DNA from: Duganella sp. BJB480
GTDB taxonomy: Bacteria > Pseudomonadota > Gammaproteobacteria > Burkholderiales > Burkholderiaceae_D
Reading direction: 5' to 3'
Length of the DNA stretch: 64,000 nt
NCBI GenBank assembly: GCA_003416985.1
Contig: QVIN01000003.1
Coordinates: 372,001-436,000, forward strand
The position numbers and the translations under genes are program-made. The notes beneath the pieces were generated by a model, which ran no database searches, was not told the DNA's origin, and saw nothing but the letters and a program-made list of their open reading frames with translations. This document shows, piece by piece, positions 17,540-27,230 of the stretch (positions are counted from its first letter, which is position 1; every line of letters starts with the position of its first letter).

Positions 17540-18357
17540 TGCGGGTGCAGTTTTTCGCCGCCCACTGGGGCAACAACGAACTGGCGCCGCAGGTCTTCAT
17601 CGACCGCGTCAAGCAGGCCGGTTTCGACGGCATCGAGATGTCGCTGCCGCTGGACGCCGCCGCCCGCGAGGACTGGACCGGCCGCATCGCCGCCGCCGGC
17701 CTGGAACTGATCGCCGCCCAATGGGAGACGGTGTTCCATCCAACGTTCGAGCCGCACCGCGCAGCGCTGGCCGAACTGCTGCACAACGCCTGCGCCGCCA
17801 GGCCGCTGCATGTGAACTCGCACACCGGCAAGGACTACTTCACGCCGGCGCAGAACCGCGAGCTGCTGGAGCTGGCGGCCGCCATCTCGCGCCAGCACGG
17901 CGTGCCCATCGTGCACGAAATCCACCGCAGCCGCTTCAGCGGCCATCCGATGCTGCTGCTGCCCTACCTGGAGCGGATGCCGGAGCTGGAGCTGACGGCC
18001 GACCTGTCGCACTGGTGCTGCGCCTGCGAATCGCTGCTGGAAGACCAGCCGCACACGCTGGCGGCGACGCTGCCGCATGTGCGCCACATCCACGCGCGCG
18101 TCGGCCATCCGCAGGGGCCGCAGGTGGCCGACTTCCGCGCGCCGGAAGCGCAGGCCGCGCTGCAGGCGCACCTGGCGTGGTGGGACGAGGTGATACGGCT
18201 GCGCCGCGCGGCGGGCGCGCAGCGCATGACGCTGACGCCGGAATTCGGCCCGGTGCCGTACACGCAAACGCTGCCATACACGCAGAAGGAAGTGTCGAAC
18301 GCGTGGGAGCTGAACGTGGCGATGCTGGAGCTGCTGCGCACCCGCTACGCTTCCTGA
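17539..18357 (+). CDS. Xylose isomerase-like TIM-barrel protein
   Basis: This 272-residue protein has the AP endonuclease 2 / sugar phosphate isomerase-epimerase fold. Metal-site candidates include E35 (FDGIEMS), H/E in IVHEIHRS, D and H in TADLSHW, H in HIHARVGHPQGPQV and the late E in TLTPEFGP. It overlaps the upstream dioxygenase by one base and probably acts in the same small-molecule pathway, for instance opening or isomerising a hydroxylated product; that is inference. Its 3' end overlaps the convergent histidine kinase gene by 13 bases. Confidence 0.75.
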   Translation: MRVQFFAAHWGNNELAPQVFIDRVKQAGFDGIEMSLPLDAAAREDWTGRIAAAGLELIAAQWETVFHPTFEPHRAALAELLHNACAARPLHVNSHTGKDYFTPAQNRELLELAAAISRQHGVPIVHEIHRSRFSGHPMLLLPYLERMPELELTADLSHWCCACESLLEDQPHTLAATLPHVRHIHARVGHPQGPQVADFRAPEAQAALQAHLAWWDEVIRLRRAAGAQRMTLTPEFGPVPYTQTLPYTQKEVSNAWELNVAMLELLRTRYAS

Positions 18358-20279
18358 GACTCGGGCGGGGCCTCCTGCGGCGCCCGCATCGGCAGCACCA
18401 GCGTGACGGTGGTGCCGGCGCCGGGCGAGGAATCGACCCGTATGGTCCCGCGCAGCACGCCGGTGACAATGTTATAAACGATATTCATCCCCAGCCCCGA
18501 GCCGCCCTGACCCAGCTTGGTGGTGAAGAAGGGATCGAAGACCTTGTGCAGCGTGCCGGCCGTCATGCCGGCGCCGTTGTCGGAGAAGGTCAGCTTCACC
18601 GTGTCCGCGCCTTCGCGGCGCGCCTCGACCGCGATGGCGCCGTGCCCGCGGCCGTCGAAGCCGTGCAGCAGCGCGTTGCCGATCAAATTGCTCAGCACCT
18701 GGCTCAAGCTGCCCGGATAGGAATCGAACTCCAGTCCTGGCGGCACGTCGACGCGCACCTCGCAGCCGTTGCGCCGCAGCTGCGCCGCGTAGGTGGCCAG
18801 CGTGTCGTGCACCACCTCGTCGAGCTGGAAGCGGCGCCGCTGGCCGCTGGCCTGGTCCACCGCCACCTGCTTGAAGGACGTGATCAGATCGGCCGCCCGC
18901 GTCAATGAGCTGTTCATGATGTCGCAGGCCTTGCGGGCGTCGTGCAGGTGCGCCTCCAGCACCGAGCGTTTCAGGCCGCCCTCCGCCGCTAGGCGCCGTT
19001 CGAAATCGCGCACCATGTCGCTCAGCGCGCTGGCGGTCAGCAGGCTGTTGCCGATCGGCGTATTGAGCTCGTGCGCCACGCCGGCCACCAGCGCGCCCAG
19101 CGACGCCATCTTCTCCGACGTCAGCAGGTTGGTCTGCGCCTGCTTCAGCGTTTCCACCACCACCGCCAGGTCGCTGCGCGCCTGCTCCACGTTGGCCTTC
19201 TGCCGTTCCAGTTCGGCCAGGCTGTATTCCAGCCCGTGCTTGGCGTCGACCACGCGCCGGGTCGACACCAGCAGCGCCGCGATCAGCGCGCTGATGATGA
19301 AGCCCGCCACGCCGATCAGCAGCACCGGCAGCGGCGAGCGGCCGTACCGCCCGCCGCCGTAGCCTTCGAAGCGCATCAGCCAGCGGCGCTGGCCGACCAT
19401 CAGCGCTTTCTGCGACACCAGGCCGTCCAGCGGCTCGCCGCGCGGCGGGCGCATGCCGGACGTGCCGGCGCTGTTGTAGAGCAGCGTGTCGGCGCTGGAC
19501 GCCGGCGCCGCCTTCGCGTCGAAATAGCCGTCGTCGTCGATACGCACGTGCAGATGCTCCAGCAGCGGCGCGTCGATCACCTCGCGCATCAGCGTGCCGA
19601 CGCGGAACACGATGGCGACGAAGCCCACCAGCGCGTCCCGCCGCTGTTCGACCGTCCGCTGGGGCGGGCCGCCGCGGTAGACCGGCGCGCGCGCCACGAA
19701 ACCCGGTTCGCCGGTGGCGTCCTGCACCAGCGTGATGCGCTCGGTGGCGACGATTTCGCCGGTGTCGCGGCCCAGCTCCAGCGCCTTCAAATGCGGCGGC
19801 AGCGCCGACAGGTCCAGGCCGAAGGCGTTCTCGTTGCCCTTCAGCGGCTCGGTGTATTCGATGATGAAATGCGGGTCGCGCAGATTGGCCGGGTGGACCA
19901 GGAAGCCGGGATAGCCGCCGGCCTCGATCGAGGTGTCGCCCTTGACGGCGGCGACGAACGGCGCCAGCCGCGCCTGCGGCACGGCGCGCACGAACTGGAT
20001 CGCCTGGAAGCCGGGATAACGGCGATCGAGCTTGAGCTCTGCCACGAAGCGGTGGAAGCGCAGGCGGTCGATGTCCTGCTCCAGCGCGTACATGCCCTTG
20101 ATGGCCAGCAGCACGTCGAAATAGGTTTGCAGCCGCACCTCGGTGTCGTGCGCCACCTTGTCGACGTCGCGCTGGAAGTTCGCCTGCACCTGCTGGCGCT
20201 GCGTCATGGCCACGAAGCCGCAGGTCGCGGCGGTGACGCAGATACCTACGATGAACGCCAGGTAGCCGCGCGATCGCAT
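18345..20279 (-). CDS. CHASE-domain sensor histidine kinase
   Basis: This is a 644-residue inner-membrane histidine kinase. An N-terminal helix (about 8-25) is followed by a periplasmic CHASE domain (about 60-270, with YPGFQAIQFVRAVP and FVAIVFRVGTLM), a second membrane helix (about 318-340), a coiled coil, and a dimerisation region with the H-box GVAHELNTPIGNSLL (His near 403). The C-terminal ATPase has N (LSNLIGNALLHG), G1 (DNGAGM) and G2 (GGSGLGMNI) boxes. There is no receiver domain; the REC-HD-GYP protein encoded 16 bp upstream on the same strand is the likely partner. CHASE domains bind small ligands such as cytokinin-like or acyl molecules; the ligand here is unknown. Confidence 0.88.
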   Translation of the reverse strand: MRSRGYLAFIVGICVTAATCGFVAMTQRQQVQANFQRDVDKVAHDTEVRLQTYFDVLLAIKGMYALEQDIDRLRFHRFVAELKLDRRYPGFQAIQFVRAVPQARLAPFVAAVKGDTSIEAGGYPGFLVHPANLRDPHFIIEYTEPLKGNENAFGLDLSALPPHLKALELGRDTGEIVATERITLVQDATGEPGFVARAPVYRGGPPQRTVEQRRDALVGFVAIVFRVGTLMREVIDAPLLEHLHVRIDDDGYFDAKAAPASSADTLLYNSAGTSGMRPPRGEPLDGLVSQKALMVGQRRWLMRFEGYGGGRYGRSPLPVLLIGVAGFIISALIAALLVSTRRVVDAKHGLEYSLAELERQKANVEQARSDLAVVVETLKQAQTNLLTSEKMASLGALVAGVAHELNTPIGNSLLTASALSDMVRDFERRLAAEGGLKRSVLEAHLHDARKACDIMNSSLTRAADLITSFKQVAVDQASGQRRRFQLDEVVHDTLATYAAQLRRNGCEVRVDVPPGLEFDSYPGSLSQVLSNLIGNALLHGFDGRGHGAIAVEARREGADTVKLTFSDNGAGMTAGTLHKVFDPFFTTKLGQGGSGLGMNIVYNIVTGVLRGTIRVDSSPGAGTTVTLVLPMRAPQEAPPESQEA

Positions 20280-20295
20280 GGCATCGGGGCGGCGT

Positions 20296-21411
20296 CTAGG
20301 CCGCGATGTGCGGCGTCGCCGCGCCGCTGGCCGGATGGTCGCTGTAACGTTCGGCGATGGCCATGAATTCCTCTTCGATGGTCAGCATGGCGTCGACCAC
20401 GTCGGGATCGAAATGCTCGCCGCTGCCCTGCCGTATCATCTCCATCGCCGTCTCGTGGGTGAAGGCCGGCTTGTAGACGCGCTTGGAGATCAACGCGTCG
20501 TAGACGTCGGCCACCGCCATCAGCCGCGCCGACATCGGGATGGCGTCGCCCGCCAGGCCTTGCGGATAGCCGGAGCCGTCGTACTTCTCCTGGTGCGAGT
20601 AGGCGATCTCGCGCGCGTAGCGCAGGAAGGTGTTGGTGTAGCCCAGGTGGTTCTCGACGTTGACGATGGCGTCGCGCCCGTACACGGTGTGCATCTTCAT
20701 CACGGCGAACTCCTCGTCGGTCAGGCGGTCCGGCTTGAGCAGGATGGCGTCCGGGATCGACACCTTGCCGATGTCGTGCAGCGGCGCGGCCTTGAACAGC
20801 GACTTGATATTGGCCTCGCTCAGCTCCTCGCTGAAGCGCTTGTGCGATTGCAGCTGGCGGCCCAGCGCGGCCACGTAGTGCTGCACGCGGCGCAGGTGGT
20901 TGGCGGTTTCGTATTCGCGCGTCTCGGCCAGCGAGGCCAGGGCCCAGATCATCGCGTCGAGCATCTGGCTCAGCTCCGCCGTGACTTCCTCGACCACGTG
21001 CTCCAGCAGGTTGCGCTGCTGCTTGAGCAGCTCGCGCGAGTGGCGCAGTTGCAGATGGGTGTCGACCCGCGCGCGCAGCACGTCGGCGACGATCGGCTTG
21101 TGGACCACGTCGGCGCCGCCGGCGAGGAAGGCGCGCGCCTCGTCGGCGTGACGTTGCAGAAAAATGACAGGGATGTCGGCGGTGTCGGGGCTGGACTTGA
21201 GCTGCCGGCACACGCTGTAGCCGTCCACTTCGGGCAGCGCGGCGTCCAGCACCGCCAGGTGCGGGCGCGGCACCTGCTGCATGATGTCCAGCGCGGCGCG
21301 GCCGCTGTTGGCCAGCTTGACCTCGTACTGGTCCTGCAGCAGGCCATGCATCAGGATCAGGTTGTCCGCCGCCTCGTCGGCGACGAGCACGATGGCCTTT
21401 TTGATATTCAT
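20296..21411 (-). CDS. REC-HD-GYP response regulator (c-di-GMP phosphodiesterase)
   Basis: This 371-residue response regulator pairs an N-terminal receiver domain with a C-terminal HD-GYP phosphodiesterase that hydrolyses c-di-GMP. The receiver has the phospho-acceptor Asp in VLDAALPEVDG and the Lys in VHKPI, but its acidic pocket reads VADEAADN instead of the usual VDD, a mild oddity. The HD-GYP domain has HDIGKVSIPD and HQEKYDGSGYP, both intact, plus VADVYDAL. The gene lies just upstream of the CHASE kinase (16-bp gap) and is presumably its output. ATG 21411 follows GGGAG. Its -10 (TATGAT, complement of 21448-21453) overlaps a nested palindrome. Confidence 0.9.
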   Translation of the reverse strand: MNIKKAIVLVADEAADNLILMHGLLQDQYEVKLANSGRAALDIMQQVPRPHLAVLDAALPEVDGYSVCRQLKSSPDTADIPVIFLQRHADEARAFLAGGADVVHKPIVADVLRARVDTHLQLRHSRELLKQQRNLLEHVVEEVTAELSQMLDAMIWALASLAETREYETANHLRRVQHYVAALGRQLQSHKRFSEELSEANIKSLFKAAPLHDIGKVSIPDAILLKPDRLTDEEFAVMKMHTVYGRDAIVNVENHLGYTNTFLRYAREIAYSHQEKYDGSGYPQGLAGDAIPMSARLMAVADVYDALISKRVYKPAFTHETAMEMIRQGSGEHFDPDVVDAMLTIEEEFMAIAERYSDHPASGAATPHIAA

Positions 21412-21451
21412 CCGCCCCTACTCCCGATATTGGTCTCTGTCGATAGCATCA

Positions 21452-21491
21452 TAACCGAGGCATTTTGCCTGCAAAACATTTTTCTCGGTTA
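21452..21491. promoter_or_regulatory. Nested palindromes in the HD-GYP/MarR divergent region
   Basis: Outer arms TAACCGAG (21452-21459) and CTCGGTTA (21484-21491) enclose inner arms TTTTGC (21463-21468) and GCAAAA (21471-21476). The outer left arm overlaps the minus-strand -10 of the HD-GYP gene, and the right arm lies next to the MarR promoter. A shared operator for both directions is plausible. Confidence 0.55.
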
Positions 21492-21493
21492 GC

Positions 21494-21522
21494 TTGCAAT
21501 TGTATAGTGCACTACCTATACT
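21494..21522 (+). promoter_or_regulatory. MarR promoter with palindromic operator
   Basis: TTGCAA (21494-21499) and TATACT (21517-21522) are 17 bp apart, a near-ideal sigma-70 promoter. Between them sits the perfect palindrome TAGTGCACTA (21505-21514), where a MarR dimer would block RNA polymerase. The predicted start falls at about 21529, the first base of the ATG, so the transcript may be leaderless. Confidence 0.65.
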
Positions 21523-21528
21523 GTGGTC

Positions 21529-21990
<462 letters not shown>

Positions 21991-21998
21991 GCGCGCCG

Positions 21999-22757
21999 AT
22001 GACGACCTCGAACCCGATCTACACCCATCCCCTCCATGTGGCCGAGGCGCTGCGCAAGGACGGCTACGCGGTCATGCCGCCGCAGGACGTGGCGGCGCTG
22101 GCCGGCGTGACACTGGCCGAGCTCAATGCGCTGGCGCCCAGCTGGGACGCGCTGGAGCTGGACAACTACCTCAAGGACGGCGGCCGTTACCGGCGCCGGC
22201 GCCACTCGTGCTTCGTGCAGGACGGCGCCGAGCTGACGCAGTCGCCGCACCGCGCGCACTGGCAGCCGCTCGAATACAACGCCCTGCACGGCGGCATGAA
22301 CCGCCTGTTCGAGCCGATCCTGCCGGCCACCGTGGCGCAGCCGGCGTGGCAGGCGCTGGTGCGCGGCATCGGCCGGCTGTGCAGCGCCGCACGTGGCAAC
22401 ACCGGCCGCAGCAGCGCGCCGTGGTATGTTGAGGCGCACCAGTTCCGCATCGACACCACCGACGGCATCGGCCGGCCGACGCCGGAAGGCGCGCACCGCG
22501 ACGGCGTCGATTTCGTCGCCGTGCTGCTGGTCGGGCGCGAGGGGATCAAGGGCGGCGAGACTCGCATCTTTGAAGCCGACGGCCCGAACGGCAAGCGCTT
22601 TACGATGACCGAGCCGTGGACCATGCTGCTGCTGGACGACGCCGCGGTGATCCACGAATCGACGCCGATCCAGCCGCTGGCGGACCACGGCCACCGCGAC
22701 ACGCTGGTGCTGACCTGGCGCACGGGCGGCTTCCAGGGGCAGGAAAACGCCCCCTGA
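21999..22757 (+). CDS. 2OG-Fe dioxygenase family protein (PF10014-like)
   Basis: This 252-residue protein resembles the 2OG-Fe dioxygenase family that includes free amino-acid hydroxylases such as the Bacillus isoleucine dioxygenase. Iron ligands can be assigned as H166 and D168 (in GAHRDGVDF) and H219 (VIHEST), with R in HRDTLVLTW for 2-oxoglutarate. The segment KGGETRIF matches the family core. It is tightly coupled to the OhrR-like gene (8-bp gap), suggesting that oxidative stress or a small reactive metabolite controls it. Substrate is unknown; an amino acid is the family-based guess. Confidence 0.75.
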   Translation: MTTSNPIYTHPLHVAEALRKDGYAVMPPQDVAALAGVTLAELNALAPSWDALELDNYLKDGGRYRRRRHSCFVQDGAELTQSPHRAHWQPLEYNALHGGMNRLFEPILPATVAQPAWQALVRGIGRLCSAARGNTGRSSAPWYVEAHQFRIDTTDGIGRPTPEGAHRDGVDFVAVLLVGREGIKGGETRIFEADGPNGKRFTMTEPWTMLLLDDAAVIHESTPIQPLADHGHRDTLVLTWRTGGFQGQENAP

Positions 22758-22812
22758 CGGGCTAAATCCGATATAGTCACACCAGCCAAATACGCAATCA
22801 GGAGGGTCGTCC

Positions 22813-24168
<1,356 letters not shown>

Positions 24169-24221
24169 GCAAGCTTGGCTTTTTTATACTGTAGAAACTT
24201 GGACACCGTAGTTCTACGGTA

Positions 24222-24250
24222 TTGCACCGCAACATAAATCGGCATATAGT
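24222..24250 (+). promoter_or_regulatory. Candidate intergenic promoter
   Basis: TTGCAC (24222-24227) and TATAGT (24245-24250) are spaced 17 bp apart in the gap after the REC-kinase gene. The predicted start is near 24257. The -35 is only half-matched. A small hairpin with arms ACCGTA/TACGGT (24205-24220) lies just upstream. Confidence 0.45.
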
Positions 24251-24256
24251 TGGAAC

Positions 24257-24325
24257 TGTCTCCTCCAACCGTTCGCTGAACATTGGAATTAAGCCCGCCC
24301 CGTCAAGGTAGCGGGCATTTTTTTT
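24257..24325 (+). ncRNA. Candidate small RNA with exposed anti-Shine-Dalgarno segment
   Basis: A transcript from the predicted start would be about 69 nt with three parts. The unpaired 5' end contains CTCCTCC (24260-24266), complementary to a GGAGG ribosome-binding site. Next is a nested hairpin with outer stem TCCAA/TTGGA (24264-24268 with 24283-24287) and inner stem GTTC/GAAC. Last comes an intrinsic terminator. There is no open reading frame. It could instead be the 3' untranslated end of the kinase mRNA, possibly processed into an RNA. No family is recognised. Confidence 0.45.
24293..24325 (+). terminator. Intrinsic terminator
   Basis: An all-GC 6-bp stem (GCCCGC 24293-24298, GCGGGC 24311-24316) is followed by A and eight T residues (24318-24325). 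It works only for plus-strand transcripts; there is no T-run on the other side for the convergent DUF1501 gene. Confidence 0.8.
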
Positions 24326-24326
24326 G

Positions 24327-25598
24327 TCAGACGAGATCGAGCCGCCCGGCGCGCGGCAGCGACGGGAAGACCTGCACCAGCTGCTTGTCGCCCAGGCGCA
24401 GATGGCGCTCGGCGATGGTGGCCAGCACGGTGCGGAAGTCGGTCGTCACCGGCAGGTCGCGGCCTTCGTTCAATTCGGCGTCGCCGACGCCGCGCCAATC
24501 GCCCAGCACCTTGCCGCCCTTGACGCCGCCGCCCAACACCCACATCGCATTGCCATGGCCATGATCGGTGCCGCCGTTGCCGTTCTCGCGCGCGGTGCGG
24601 CCGAACTCCGACATCACCACGATGGTGGTCTGCTCGAACAGTGGTCCGAGCCGCTGCGCCAGCACCGCCAGGCCCTGCCCCAGCGGCTGCAGGCGATTGG
24701 CCAGCTGGCCGCGCGCCGAACCCTGGCTGGCGTGCGTGTCCCAGCCGCCCAAGGCCACGAAGGCCAATTGGATATTCGGGTCGTTGCGCATCAGCGCCGC
24801 CAGCCGCGCCGCATCGTCGGGGAAGCCGTTCGGCAAAGGCGCGCCGCCGTTCGCGGCCTGCATCTCCGCCGACATCGCGCCGCCCATGCCGCCGCCGGCC
24901 ATCTTGCCGGCCGCCGCGTCCATCACTTCCCGGTGCGCGTCCTGGCCCTGCTGGTAGGCGGCGCCGAAGCGCGCGTTGTCCGCGTACAGCTGGTCGAAGG
25001 CCTTGCCCACAGCCGGCCGGTCCAGCACATTGGCCTTGGTGCCGGCCGCGCCGTTGGCCAGGTTGACCGCCGCCGCATGGCCCGACAGGATGCGCGGCAT
25101 GGTCGGGCCGATGCTCAGCGCGCGCGTCGGCGTGGTGGTGCCGGGCAGCGTCGCCACCAGCCGGTTCATCCAGCCGTCCGCCGTGCTCTTGACGCCGGGC
25201 GTGGCCGATTCCATGTAGTCCTGCGCGTCGAAGTGCGAGCGGGTGATGTCCGGCGAGCCGCTGGCGTGGATGAAGGCCAGCTTCTTCTGCTCCCACAAGG
25301 GCAGCAGCGGCGCCAGCGCCGGATGCAGGCCGAAGTAGCCGTCCAGGTTCAAGGCGCCGTTGTCCTCGCCCGGCCGGCCCAGCGCGATGGTCGGACGCAG
25401 GCGCGCATAGTTGGCGTCGGCCACCGGCGCCACCACGTTCAAGCCGTCCACCGCGCCGCGAAGCATGATGACGATCAGCTTGCGGCTGGTGGCGTCGGTG
25501 TTCGGCGTGGCTGCGGTCGCGGCCCAGGCGTAGCGGCCCAGCGGTATCATCAGGCCGGCGCCGGCGGCCAGCGCGTTGAGGAAGTCTCTGCGTTGCAT
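24327..25598 (-). CDS. DUF1501 domain protein, Tat-type signal
   Basis: This 423-residue exported protein of the DUF1501 family belongs to the sulfatase/alkaline-phosphatase-like superfamily. The N-terminus MQRRDFLNALAAGAGL fits a twin-arginine signal. Family landmarks are IVIMLRGAVDGLNVV, GLHPALAPL, HASGSPDITRSHFDAQDYMESATPG, ALGGWDTHASQG and MSEFGRTARENGNGGTDHGHGNAMWVLGG. It is encoded 19 bp downstream of a DUF1800 gene, the usual pairing, and is translated from an ATG with GGAGA upstream. Function is not established; the pair is often seen in bacteria that secrete large proteins or handle polymers. Confidence 0.88.
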   Translation of the reverse strand: MQRRDFLNALAAGAGLMIPLGRYAWAATAATPNTDATSRKLIVIMLRGAVDGLNVVAPVADANYARLRPTIALGRPGEDNGALNLDGYFGLHPALAPLLPLWEQKKLAFIHASGSPDITRSHFDAQDYMESATPGVKSTADGWMNRLVATLPGTTTPTRALSIGPTMPRILSGHAAAVNLANGAAGTKANVLDRPAVGKAFDQLYADNARFGAAYQQGQDAHREVMDAAAGKMAGGGMGGAMSAEMQAANGGAPLPNGFPDDAARLAALMRNDPNIQLAFVALGGWDTHASQGSARGQLANRLQPLGQGLAVLAQRLGPLFEQTTIVVMSEFGRTARENGNGGTDHGHGNAMWVLGGGVKGGKVLGDWRGVGDAELNEGRDLPVTTDFRTVLATIAERHLRLGDKQLVQVFPSLPRAGRLDLV

Positions 25599-25617
25599 GG
25601 TGTTCTCCGTCTGGTGA

Positions 25618-27072
25618 TTAGCGCTGCATGAAATCGGGGCTGCCGAGCAGCATGGCCGCGCGCAGCGGCGGCGGGCTGCCGGCGATGGCGCTCTGCGTCT
25701 TCGGCGAGATCGAGCCGGCCAGCGTGGCCTGCAAGGCTTGCGCGTCCAGCGCCGGCGACAGCTGCGTGGCGAAGGCGATGCGCCGGCTCAGCGCATCGGG
25801 ATTGAGCCACGCATCCTGCGTGTTCTTGTAGCCGTCAGGCGTCTGGCAGCCATACAGCGGCATGCCGAGGCGGTTCAACACACCCAGTGTCTGCTTGATG
25901 TCCTGCGGCGCCGTGTCGCTGGCGCGCGCGGCCGAGATCACGTATTGATACGGCGTCTTGAACTTCGCGCCCACCGCTTCCGGCGCCATGAACTCGGCGC
26001 TGGCGAACAAGGTCCGCAGCACACTGCGGATGTCGCCCTTGCTGTCGATGTAGGTCTTGGCCATGCGGTCCACCAGCGCCGGCGGCGGTTGGTCCTGCAC
26101 GAAGTACTGCGCCAGCTGGAAGCTCAGGTGATGCGCGGTGGCCGGCAGCATCGCCAGCACGTCCAATGCGTACTCGCCCTCCTCCTGCCCGCCGGACTTG
26201 ATGCGGCGGCCCAGCCAGACCTTGTCGTCGCGGTCGTGGCGCGCGGGGTCGAAGGCGAAGGTGCGGTTGCGCTTCACCAGCTCGCGGTTGTCGTAGGTCC
26301 AGCCGGTCAGCATGCGCGCCAGCTCGGTCACGTCCTTCTGCGTGTAGCCGCTGTCGACGCCCATGGTGTGCAGCTCCATCAACTCGCGCGCATAGTTTTC
26401 ATTCAGGCCGCTGCTCTTGGCTTTCTGGCCGCCCTGCTTTCTGCCGCGCGGCACGTAGCCGTTGGCGGTGGAGACCCAGTTGTCCAGGTAGTACAGCATG
26501 GCCGGATGGTGCGCGGTGGCGCCCAGCAGGTCGCGGAAATTCCCCAGCGCGTAGGGGCGGATCGCGTCGCGCTCATAACTGGCGATCAGCGCGCGGTCCA
26601 CGCCCTTGCCGGAGAAGACATTGAAATGGTTGAACCAGAAATCGACCATCACCTCTTCCAGCTGGTTCGGGCTGTCGACGGCGCGGGCGATGCGCGCCTC
26701 CGCCGTCTGCTGCGCGATGGCTGTGACCACTTCGCGGCGCTTGGCCTTGTCGCCGTCCGATTCGTCCTTGGCCATGGCGCGCACTTCCAGGAAGCGCTGC
26801 ATCACCACGCCGGCCGGCTGCTGCGCCGCATCCAGGCCGGCCAGGCGCGCGCTCAGCGCCGGCGGCAGCGGCATGCCCGCGTTGAGCTGCGTGTCGATGT
26901 AGCGCTGCACGCCCATCTGCGTCACCCGTTCGATGTCGCCCGGCTTGGGGCCGTAGGCGATGCGGTTGAGCGCATGGGCGGCGGCCTGCTCGGGCGTCAG
27001 CGGCTCGGCGGCGATGGCGGCGGTCGCGGAGGCAGCCATGGCGGCAACGGCGATCCAGCGGGAGAAGTTCAT
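25618..27072 (-). CDS. DUF1800 domain protein
   Basis: This 484-residue secreted protein belongs to the DUF1800 family. The signal peptide ends near IAAEPLT. Landmarks include AAHALNRIAYGPKPGDIERV, VDFWFNHFNVFSGKG, HPAMLYYLDNW, NENYARELMELHTMGVDSGYTQKDV and LLGSPDFMQR at the C-terminus. ATG 27072 has AGGAG seven bases upstream; a longer open frame to 27114 lacks such a site. It is first in a two-gene operon with the DUF1501 gene, and its own promoter is visible upstream. The molecular role is unknown. Confidence 0.88.
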   Translation of the reverse strand: MNFSRWIAVAAMAASATAAIAAEPLTPEQAAAHALNRIAYGPKPGDIERVTQMGVQRYIDTQLNAGMPLPPALSARLAGLDAAQQPAGVVMQRFLEVRAMAKDESDGDKAKRREVVTAIAQQTAEARIARAVDSPNQLEEVMVDFWFNHFNVFSGKGVDRALIASYERDAIRPYALGNFRDLLGATAHHPAMLYYLDNWVSTANGYVPRGRKQGGQKAKSSGLNENYARELMELHTMGVDSGYTQKDVTELARMLTGWTYDNRELVKRNRTFAFDPARHDRDDKVWLGRRIKSGGQEEGEYALDVLAMLPATAHHLSFQLAQYFVQDQPPPALVDRMAKTYIDSKGDIRSVLRTLFASAEFMAPEAVGAKFKTPYQYVISAARASDTAPQDIKQTLGVLNRLGMPLYGCQTPDGYKNTQDAWLNPDALSRRIAFATQLSPALDAQALQATLAGSISPKTQSAIAGSPPPLRAAMLLGSPDFMQR

Positions 27073-27102
27073 GGCGGCGCTCCTGTCGAAAAATATATTT
27101 AC

Positions 27103-27130
27103 TTTATAACGCAATATTGTTGCTCCTCAA
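27103..27130 (-). promoter_or_regulatory. Promoter of the DUF1800-DUF1501 operon
   Basis: On the minus strand TTGAGG (complement of 27125-27130) and TATAAA (complement of 27103-27108) are 16 bp apart. The start would fall near 27096, giving a 24-nt leader to the ATG at 27072. Confidence 0.5.
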
Positions 27131-27178
27131 ACGACTGCCATGTATCGGTTGTAAGCGGCTGTTAGCGTTGCTTCATAA

Positions 27179-27222
27179 ATAAATTAAACAACTGATTTAG
27201 TTATATCAATTGTTTAATTTAT
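27179..27222. promoter_or_regulatory. 44-bp inverted repeat, probable TetR operator
   Basis: Two 18-bp arms (27179-27196 and 27205-27222) match as reverse complements at 17 of 18 positions around an 8-bp centre. The arms read ATAAATTAAACAACTGAT and ATCAATTGTTTAATTTAT. The site ends eight bases before the TetR gene's ATG, as expected for autorepression of the whole efflux operon. Confidence 0.75.
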
Positions 27223-27230
27223 GTGTTGTA

